DNA from: Prolixibacteraceae bacterium
GTDB taxonomy: Bacteria > Bacteroidota > Bacteroidia > Bacteroidales > Prolixibacteraceae
Length of the DNA: 22,040 bases
NCBI GenBank assembly: GCA_003516705.1
Contig: DPCJ01000021.1
Coordinates: 1 to 22,040 of the forward strand
Reading direction: 5' to 3'
Numbering within the stretch: the first letter of the stretch is position 1; the number at the start of each line of letters is the position of its first letter. The notes beneath the pieces are model-generated. The model was not told where the DNA came from. It ran no database searches and saw nothing but the letters and a program-made list of their open reading frames with translations. The translations under genes and the position numbers were made by a program. Positions 1-5,808 of this stretch are shown here, one piece after another.

Positions 1-33
1 ATTCTCAACCTTTTTTTTAACTACTTTCTTTTT

Positions 34-50
34 CCTCCCCTTCGGGGAGG
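34..50. repeat. Short GC-rich hairpin between yajC and the left edge
   Basis: A perfect 7-bp inverted repeat (CCTCCCC, loop TTC, GGGGAGG) is followed at 54-60 by the related string GGAGGGG. It lies just past the yajC stop on the minus strand. Reading in the minus direction the hairpin is followed by A-rich, not T-rich, sequence, so it is not a classical intrinsic terminator. A palindrome of this kind in an intergenic gap could be a copy of a small dispersed repeat, but one copy cannot show that. No gene is visible in 1-67. Confidence 0.6.
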
Positions 51-67
51 TTAGGAGGGGCTTCCTT

Positions 68-379
68 TTAACGTTGTTGTACGTCGCTCATATCTTTAAT
101 AATTCCGGCTTTATCGACTGTAATATTTACATCTTTAGCCACTTCCAGTATAATTGTGGTTTCTTTTACTTCCACAATTTTACCATAGATTCCGCCGGTT
201 GTAACCACTTTGTCGCCTTTGGCAAGACTTTCGCGGAATTTGCGGATTTCTTTTTGGCGTTTCATCTGCGGGCGAATCATAAAAAAGTAAAATACCACGA
301 TAATTAATAAAAGCGGTAACATACTCATCCAGGGATTTGACTCTTGTCCCTGTGGTTGCATCATCAGAATTGTGTTCAT
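68..379 (-). CDS. yajC: Preprotein translocase accessory subunit YajC
   Basis: This 103-residue protein has the YajC layout. A short periplasmic N-terminus leads into one hydrophobic helix at about residues 19-37. A basic stretch beginning with the family-typical FFMIRPQMKRQKE follows, then a small cytoplasmic domain containing GDKVVTTGGIYGKI. YajC associates with SecD and SecF at the inner membrane and supports SecYEG-dependent export. The length matches the usual 85-115 residues. It is the last gene of a minus-strand set after nusB and the DUF1573 lipoprotein, starting 11 bp past the latter's stop. Identification is by motif and context and is secure. Confidence 0.95.
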   Translation of the reverse strand: MNTILMMQPQGQESNPWMSMLPLLLIIVVFYFFMIRPQMKRQKEIRKFRESLAKGDKVVTTGGIYGKIVEVKETTIILEVAKDVNITVDKAGIIKDMSDVQQR

Positions 380-390
380 CTTATTCGTAT

Positions 391-828
391 TTAATATTTA
401 ATTTCCAACTGATTATTTTCGACTTCAGCAAAAATAATTAAATGTTTCAGTTCTTTGCTATTCCACAAAATTTCGACCGTTTTTAATTGTCTGCCAAAAA
501 GTCCTGATGAATCAAAAGTCACTTCAATTACGCCGGTTTCTCCCTGATTGATTTGTTTTTGAGGAAACTGTGCCGAAATACATCCGCAGTCGGTTGCCGC
601 ATCTTTAATCACGATTGGCCCATCTCCCTTGTTCTGAAAAACATAACTGTACGACAGCTTTTCACCCGCTTTTAACAGACCGAAATCGTGAGTTTCAGTT
701 TCAAACTGTAGTGCCTCTGCCGGTAAATCTGTATCCACATTTTCAGCCGGTACAGGTGCAATGGGCTGTTTTGTCTTGTTACACGAAATGGCAATCAAAA
801 ACAAGGCGATATAAAAAACAGTTTTCAT
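391..828 (-). CDS. DUF1573 domain lipoprotein
   Basis: This 145-residue protein starts with a short hydrophobic signal ending in a lipobox-like AISC, with Cys16 as the likely lipidated residue. It is therefore probably anchored in the envelope. The remainder, from about residue 40, is a DUF1573 domain. It includes the typical HDFG-L-GE-S-F-N-G-PI-I motif, a CGC pair (Cys81, Cys83), and the closing beta strands of an Ig-like fold resembling ASPM/SPD-2/Hydin domains. The molecular function is unknown. Its ATG overlaps the nusB stop in an ATGA, indicating translational coupling, and yajC lies 11 bp downstream. This gene order is familiar in Bacteroidota. The domain call is confident; no role can be assigned. 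Confidence 0.9.
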   Translation of the reverse strand: MKTVFYIALFLIAISCNKTKQPIAPVPAENVDTDLPAEALQFETETHDFGLLKAGEKLSYSYVFQNKGDGPIVIKDAATDCGCISAQFPQKQINQGETGVIEVTFDSSGLFGRQLKTVEILWNSKELKHLIIFAEVENNQLEIKY

Positions 829-1775
829 TGTTCGCCAACCAAACCGCGGCCTGTTTTTTTGATTTTGCCCTCTTTCTTCAAATCTTTCAGGGTTTTGTCT
901 AAGATGCCGTTGATAAAATTGCGGCTTTTCTCGGTGCTGTAATATTTCGAAAGTTCGATGTATTCGTTCATCGTAACTTTTGTGGGTATCGATGGAAAAT
1001 ATAGAAACTCTGTAATGGCAAGCTGCATGATGAGGATGTCCATAAAAGCAATACGCTCCACATCCCAGTTGCTCGAATGTACTTTAATTAACTGTTGAAT
1101 TTCGTCGTGGTTCACAATCGCTTTCCGAAACAACTCTTTTGCAAATTCCCTGTCATCTTCATCTTTAAAAAGCGGCATCAGGCTTACACTCGTATCACTC
1201 TGTTCGTTAAACTTCTTCATCGTTTTACCGATTACAGAAATAACAAATTCGATGTCGTCGTTCCAGTATATGCTTTGTTCTTCGAGCACCTGGTACAGTT
1301 CTTCCGAAATCAGCAGAATGTTGTTGAAAATTTTCTCCACAAACTTGCGATCGTCGAGGTACGAACGGGTATCGTTGGCCATGTAAGCCTGGTACATTTC
1401 TGATTCGGTAACAATCAGGTACAACTCTTTTATCAGCTCGGGGTGGTTTACCCAACTCAGTTTCTTTTGTTCGATATAGGCTTTTAACTGGCGGTTTTCA
1501 CGCAGTTGCCTGATAAAAAGGTTGCTGATAAATTTTGTATTCGGATTGAGGTCATCCTCGGTAGGCTGGTGTTTGTTCCGCTTAATTTCAATCCGGCTTT
1601 CGGCGTAATCGGCAATTTCAGTCACCAGCGACATGAGGTAGTGGTACAAATCGTACGTTTTGTGAATACAGAAAAACAGTTCTTTTTCGCTGTTGGTTAA
1701 TGAGCGTTCTTCTGAAGCGTAATAAGCGTATAAAACCTGCAACGCCTTCGTACGGATAATCCTTCTGCTAATCAT
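825..1775 (-). CDS. nusB: Transcription antitermination factor NusB (long Bacteroidota form)
   Basis: The 316-residue product carries a NusB RNA-binding domain in its C-terminal third, at about residues 205-300. Visible motifs are the DRE-FAKELFRKAI helix, NWDVERIAFMDILIMQLAI, and KVTMNEYIELSKYYSTEKSRNFINGILDK. NusB binds NusE (S10) and boxA RNA and promotes antitermination on rRNA operons. The first 200 residues are an additional helical region. It starts with the NusB-like RRIIRTKALQVLYAYY, as seen in other Bacteroidota homologues, where the protein is about twice the E. coli length. The stop overlaps the start of the DUF1573 gene by 4 bp. The start at 1775 fits because no better upstream start precedes the RR-rich first helix. 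Confidence 0.93.
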   Translation of the reverse strand: MISRRIIRTKALQVLYAYYASEERSLTNSEKELFFCIHKTYDLYHYLMSLVTEIADYAESRIEIKRNKHQPTEDDLNPNTKFISNLFIRQLRENRQLKAYIEQKKLSWVNHPELIKELYLIVTESEMYQAYMANDTRSYLDDRKFVEKIFNNILLISEELYQVLEEQSIYWNDDIEFVISVIGKTMKKFNEQSDTSVSLMPLFKDEDDREFAKELFRKAIVNHDEIQQLIKVHSSNWDVERIAFMDILIMQLAITEFLYFPSIPTKVTMNEYIELSKYYSTEKSRNFINGILDKTLKDLKKEGKIKKTGRGLVGEQ

Positions 1776-1847
1776 TATAAATGAACTTCTTATTTTGTGG
1801 CGGCAAAATTAGTACTTTTTTAAGAACAAGGTGGCTTTTGGTTTTTT

Positions 1848-2588
1848 TTATAAAGTTGTGTTCACATTATCATTCTGTAACGTGTTCTTCTCTGATTCTG
1901 CCTTATCCCGGATATTCTGCACATCATTATTTTTATCATCATCTTCTTCATCTTCCTCCTCTTCCCAGTCAAATTTATCGCGGCGAATGATGTATTTCCG
2001 GTAAACAAACGCAAGGATTACTCCAGAAATGGCGCCCCACAAATGGCCTTCCCACGAAATATCAGGGTTGATGGGAAACATGCCCCACACCAGTCCGCCA
2101 TACAGAAAAACCACTGTAACCGAAAGCGTAAGCAGCCGCGTGTCGTTTCTGATGATTCCGCTCACCAGGTGAAAAGCGGCCATGGCGTAAACCACGCCGC
2201 TGGCGCCAATGTGCCATGCCTCGCGCCCCGAGAGCCATACAAAAATTCCGGCTAATAAATAAAGTTGCAAAAAGATGCGGTACGAAATGCGTCTGTAAAA
2301 ATAGATGAGCATAAACATGAGGATAAAAAAAGGCACCGAGTTCGAGATGAGGTGTTTAAAGCCGGAGTGAATAAATGGCGAAAACAGGATTCCGGGCAAT
2401 CCTTTCAAATGGAGCGGATAAACACCAAACTGCACAAAATTTAAGCCTAATGTTTGTTCCATAATTTCTACCACCCAGAAAGCAAACACAAACAGCGTCG
2501 GAAACAAAAGGCTGTGGAAAAATATACGTTTCTCCAGCTTCATGTCGAGCTTACGGGGATTGCTCGGATAGTACTTAAAAAGAGCCAC
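1848..2588 (-). CDS. Rhomboid family intramembrane serine protease
   Basis: This 246-residue polytopic membrane protein has rhomboid hallmarks. A HLISN segment (His79, Asn83) opens a transmembrane helix, the nucleophile motif GASG contains Ser130, and the catalytic-dyad His182 sits in EGHLWGAISG. All residues needed for activity are therefore present. Rhomboids cleave membrane-anchored substrates within or near the bilayer; the substrate is unknown. The C-terminus from about residue 208 is a strongly acidic, probably disordered cytoplasmic tail (DWEEEEDEEDDDKNN), which is unusual for the core family and may bind a partner. The start could also be Met16. The gene stands alone between nusB and the threonine aldolase gene, on the same strand as both. 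Confidence 0.9.
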   Translation of the reverse strand: MALFKYYPSNPRKLDMKLEKRIFFHSLLFPTLFVFAFWVVEIMEQTLGLNFVQFGVYPLHLKGLPGILFSPFIHSGFKHLISNSVPFFILMFMLIYFYRRISYRIFLQLYLLAGIFVWLSGREAWHIGASGVVYAMAAFHLVSGIIRNDTRLLTLSVTVVFLYGGLVWGMFPINPDISWEGHLWGAISGVILAFVYRKYIIRRDKFDWEEEEDEEDDDKNNDVQNIRDKAESEKNTLQNDNVNTTL

Positions 2589-2593
2589 GGTTA

Positions 2594-2628
2594 CAATTAA
2601 AAATTAAAAATGAGAAATTAAAAATCTT
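2594..2628. repeat. Degenerate 7-bp tandem repeat (AAATTAA type)
   Basis: Five consecutive 7-bp units follow the consensus AAATTAA, including variants such as AAATGAG and AAATCTT. They lie directly upstream of the rhomboid gene start. The period is visible by eye. This tract is one of several short-period intergenic tracts in the window. Confidence 0.6.
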
Positions 2629-2644
2629 TGGTCCCCGGTTTAAA

Positions 2645-2700
2645 GTTTCGGGTTCCGAATTCCGAGTTCACAGTTCCGAATTCGGAACTGTGAACTTTAA
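2645..2700. repeat. 7-bp periodic tract containing a perfect 32-bp palindrome
   Basis: Eight adjacent heptamers follow the consensus RTTCCGA, for example GTTCCGA at 2652 and again at 2673. Inside the tract, 2665-2696 is a perfect 32-bp palindrome centred between 2680 and 2681, so either strand could fold into a long hairpin. It sits between the threonine aldolase stop (2711) and the rhomboid start (2588), both on minus. There is no clean T-run on the minus side, so a terminator role is possible but not demonstrated. Confidence 0.75.
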
Positions 2701-2710
2701 ACATTATAAT

Positions 2711-3739
2711 TTAAACTTTCACCAGTTCACGTATTAGCGCTGCAAACTCATGTATTTCAGTTTCTGTTGTGTCGAAGGATGTCATCCAGCGTACTTCTGA
2801 AGTTGTCGGATTCCAGATGTAGAAAAAGAAACGCTCCTGCAACGGTTGAATAATTTCACGCGGTACAATGGCAAAAACACCATTGGCTTCAACCGGCTGG
2901 GTGATTTTTATTTCAGGTATTTTAGCAACTTCGGCTTCGAGCAGACGTGCCATTTTGTTGGCGTGCGAAGCTGTTTCTTCCCATAAATCGTTTTCGAAAT
3001 AAGCCAGAAACTGCGCTCCCACGAACCGCATTTTCGAATAAAGTTGCATGCTTTGTTTTCTGATGTATTTAGTCTGACGGGTTAATTCAGGGTTAAAAAA
3101 CAATACGGCTTCACCCATCATCATTCCGTTTTTTGTTCCACCAAACGAAAGGATATCGACGCCGCAATCGCGCGTAAATGCTTTAAAACCGAGTCCAAGC
3201 GCAGTGGCTGCATTCGCAATGCGTGCGCCGTCCATGTGCAAAAGCATATTGTTTTCGTGTGCCAAATCGGCTAATGCTTTAATTTCAGCCGGCTGATATA
3301 CAGTGCCCATTTCGGTTACCTGCGAAATGGAAATCACGCGCGGTTGCGAGTGGTGTTCAAAATCGAAACCTTTCAGGTGATGTTTTACTGCCTCAGGAGT
3401 GATTTTGCCTTTTACTGGTTCTGCCGGAAGCAGTTTGCAGCCAGTAAATTTTTCGGGCGCACCGCATTCGTCTTCCTGAATGTGCGCGGTTTCGGCGCAA
3501 ATGATGGAGTTAAAACTACGCGTAACCGACGAAAGTCCGAGCACGTTAGCACCGGTGCCGTTAAACACAAAAAATACTTCGGTGTCGCTGCCAAACTTTT
3601 CTTTAAAAACGGCTATCGCCTTTTCGGTAAACGGGTCGTTGCCATAACCGGTAAAATGCCCGTTATTTGCGGCTTCCATCGCTTTCAGAATATTGGGGTG
3701 CACACCCGAGTTATTATCGCTTGCAAATCCTTTCTTCAT
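2711..3739 (-). CDS. ltaE: Low-specificity L-threonine aldolase (PLP-dependent)
   Basis: The 342-residue protein is a fold type I PLP enzyme of the threonine aldolase/beta-eliminating lyase family. It would cleave L-threonine and L-allo-threonine to glycine and acetaldehyde. The start is followed by the family motif SDNNSGVHP. GTGAN at residues 61-65 binds the cofactor phosphate, and His86 is placed to stack on the PLP ring. Asp170 in LLHMDGARIANA contacts the pyridine nitrogen. Lys203 in SFGGTKNG forms the Schiff base. The length is normal. It starts 80 bp from the divergent GPP34-like gene. Related beta-eliminating lyases share the fold, so substrate preference is inferred. Confidence 0.9.
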   Translation of the reverse strand: MKKGFASDNNSGVHPNILKAMEAANNGHFTGYGNDPFTEKAIAVFKEKFGSDTEVFFVFNGTGANVLGLSSVTRSFNSIICAETAHIQEDECGAPEKFTGCKLLPAEPVKGKITPEAVKHHLKGFDFEHHSQPRVISISQVTEMGTVYQPAEIKALADLAHENNMLLHMDGARIANAATALGLGFKAFTRDCGVDILSFGGTKNGMMMGEAVLFFNPELTRQTKYIRKQSMQLYSKMRFVGAQFLAYFENDLWEETASHANKMARLLEAEVAKIPEIKITQPVEANGVFAIVPREIIQPLQERFFFYIWNPTTSEVRWMTSFDTTETEIHEFAALIRELVKV

Positions 3740-3818
3740 GCTGTTTTGTGGTGATTTATGTGTTATTATTTGTATTTTTCAATGTTGTAAAGAAAACAAA
3801 ATTCAATACCAATCGGAA

Positions 3819-4454
3819 ATGGAAACATCGTTGAGCATTGCAGAAAAAATGTACCTTTTTTCGGTTAATCCTGAAAAAGGAGGAATTGTTTCAGCAGCTT
3901 ACAATACGCTTGTTCCGGTTTTAACCGGCGCTGTTTTATTTGATTTAATTGCAGCAAAAAAGCTGACAATTGATGGGAAGCGGATAATTCTTAACGATAA
4001 AAAAGGTCAAAACCCTTTGCAGGATTTTGTACTTGAAAAAATCGCTGCAGCCTCAAAACCGCGAACTGTGCAGCGATGGTTACACAGTTTTTCGTGGTCA
4101 AAGAAAAAGATAAAAGCCTTTGTAAAAGAATCACTGAAACAAAAGCGGTTGATAAGAATTGAACAGCGGCAGTTTCTTTTTTTCAGGTGGGACAAGGTTT
4201 TTCTGACCGACCGTATAAAAGTTACAGGCTATATTTCCGATATCGAAAACCAGATTACGGGAAGTAGTAAAATGCCTGTTGATGATGGATTGCTGAGTTT
4301 GTTAATTCCGGCAGAATTGCTGAAAAGGATGTTCCCTGACCGCGAAAAACGAAAAAATATCAAATCGAAACTCAAACAAATGCAGTTGGAGAATGTTGTT
4401 TCAAAAGCTGTTGCCGATGTGATAAGGATGAATCGGGCAGCGGCAGTTTCATAA
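3819..4454 (+). CDS. GPP34 (GOLPH3/Vps74-like) domain protein
   Basis: The product of 211 residues begins METSLSIAEKMYLFSVNPEKGG, which matches the start of the GPP34 domain, the family of eukaryotic GOLPH3/Vps74 that binds phosphatidylinositol-4-phosphate on Golgi membranes. The rest is alpha-helical and basic, with a KKKIKAFVKESLKQKRLI helix and a C-terminal helical segment, as expected for this fold. The bacterial role is not established; membrane binding is an inference. The ATG at 3819 is preferred over the upstream in-frame ATG at 3693. The latter would add 42 unrelated residues and overlap the divergent aldolase gene. The photolyase gene starts 9 bp downstream, so the two are probably co-transcribed. 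Confidence 0.8.
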   Translation: METSLSIAEKMYLFSVNPEKGGIVSAAYNTLVPVLTGAVLFDLIAAKKLTIDGKRIILNDKKGQNPLQDFVLEKIAAASKPRTVQRWLHSFSWSKKKIKAFVKESLKQKRLIRIEQRQFLFFRWDKVFLTDRIKVTGYISDIENQITGSSKMPVDDGLLSLLIPAELLKRMFPDREKRKNIKSKLKQMQLENVVSKAVADVIRMNRAAAVS

Positions 4455-4463
4455 AGAATTCAC

Positions 4464-5762
4464 ATGAAAAAAATTGTTGTTTTCTGGTTTCGCCGCGATT
4501 TGCGGCTACACGACAACCACGGGCTTTTTCAGGCGTTGAAATCGGGCTTGCCGGTATTGCCGGTTTTTATTTTCGATACCGAAATTCTGGGCAAACTCAG
4601 TTCGAAAACTGATGCACGTGTATCGTTTATTTATTCTGAAATTGCAAAACTGAAAACTGCAATTGAAAAGGAGGGAAGTTCGCTCCGGGTTTTTCATTCT
4701 TCCCCAATAGAAGTTTTTGAAAAGCTGACTCAGGAATACGAAATTGATGCTGTTTATACCAACCACGATTACGAGCCCTACGCAATCAGTCGCGACAAAG
4801 CCGTCAGGAATTTTTTGAATTCAAAAGAGATCAGCTTTCAAACTTTCAAGGACCAGGTGATTTTTGAAAAAGAAGAGGTGGTAAAAGATGATGGTTTGCC
4901 CTACACTGTTTTTACACCCTACAGCCGAAAATGGAAACAGACACTGTCGGTTTCAGGAATTCCGGAATTTCCTTCTGATAATAATTTATCCCAACTACTA
5001 AAAACAGCGCCTTTTGTTTTACCCGATTTAAGCGAAATCGGGTTCGAAAAAAGTGAAATCACGGTTCCGAAAGCCAATATTTCAGCAATGATAATCAGCA
5101 ATTACGAGGCGCATCGCGATTTTCCAGCAATTGCGGGAACAACAAAACTGGGAACACATCTTCGGTTTGGAACAGTCAGTATCAGACAAATGGTGCGAAT
5201 GGCGCAAAACGCGTCGGAAGTATTTCTGAATGAGTTAATCTGGCGCGAATTTTTTATGCAGATTCTCTGGCATTTTCCACAAGTCGAAAATAGAGCTTTC
5301 AAACCAAAGTATGATTTTATTAAATGGCGTAACAATGAAACCGAGTTTGAGCGCTGGTGCAACGGACAAACTGGTTATCCTCTGGTTGATGCCGGTATGC
5401 GCGAACTGAATGCCACAGGATTTATGCATAACAGGGTTCGGATGGTGGTGGCCAGTTTTCTGACAAAGCACCTGCTCATCGACTGGCGGTGGGGCGAAGC
5501 TTACTTTGCTGAAAGGCTGCTCGATTTTGAACTCTCGACCAATAACGGCAACTGGCAGTGGGCGGCGGGTTGCGGGTGCGATGCAGCGCCGTATTTCAGG
5601 GTTTTTAATCCCGAAGCCCAGCAAAAAAAGTTTGATGATAAAGCAGAATATATTTTAAAATGGGTACCTGAATATGGTACGGTAAAATATCCGCAACCAT
5701 TCGTGGAACATGTGTTTGCCAGAGAAAGAGTACTCAAAGTATATAAACAGGCTTTGAGATAG
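4464..5762 (+). CDS. phrB: Deoxyribodipyrimidine photolyase (class I CPD type)
   Basis: This 432-residue flavoprotein would repair UV-induced cyclobutane pyrimidine dimers using light. The N-terminal alpha/beta antenna domain opens with VVFWFRRDLRLHDN. The C-terminal FAD domain has the key motifs LGTHLRFGTVS (about 229-239), TGYPLVDAGMRELNATGFMHNR (with residues 303-312 first), LLIDWRWGE, and NNGNWQWAAG followed by DAAPYFRVFNP. The electron-transfer tryptophan triad is intact (Trp288, Trp341, Trp364, aligned by spacing to E. coli Trp306, 359 and 382). The length is slightly below the E. coli enzyme. Cryptochrome-like signalling cannot be excluded from sequence alone, but class I photolyase is the best fit. 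It is translated 9 bp after the GPP34-like gene. Confidence 0.93.
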   Translation: MKKIVVFWFRRDLRLHDNHGLFQALKSGLPVLPVFIFDTEILGKLSSKTDARVSFIYSEIAKLKTAIEKEGSSLRVFHSSPIEVFEKLTQEYEIDAVYTNHDYEPYAISRDKAVRNFLNSKEISFQTFKDQVIFEKEEVVKDDGLPYTVFTPYSRKWKQTLSVSGIPEFPSDNNLSQLLKTAPFVLPDLSEIGFEKSEITVPKANISAMIISNYEAHRDFPAIAGTTKLGTHLRFGTVSIRQMVRMAQNASEVFLNELIWREFFMQILWHFPQVENRAFKPKYDFIKWRNNETEFERWCNGQTGYPLVDAGMRELNATGFMHNRVRMVVASFLTKHLLIDWRWGEAYFAERLLDFELSTNNGNWQWAAGCGCDAAPYFRVFNPEAQQKKFDDKAEYILKWVPEYGTVKYPQPFVEHVFARERVLKVYKQALR

Positions 5763-5808
5763 TCTCCAATAGGCTAAAATTTATTTATTACAACGTTAAT
5801 AAAGTTAA

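Noticed and set aside
34..50. Intrinsic terminator of yajC
   Set aside because: On the minus strand the hairpin is followed by A-rich sequence, not a T-run.
615..902. Plus-strand open frame across the DUF1573 gene
   Set aside because: Shadow of the minus-strand DUF1573 and nusB genes; its amino-acid composition is not protein-like.
3693..3818. Upstream start giving a 253-residue GPP34 protein
   Set aside because: The extra 42 residues do not resemble the family and overlap the divergent threonine aldolase start region; the ATG at 3819 begins the domain.
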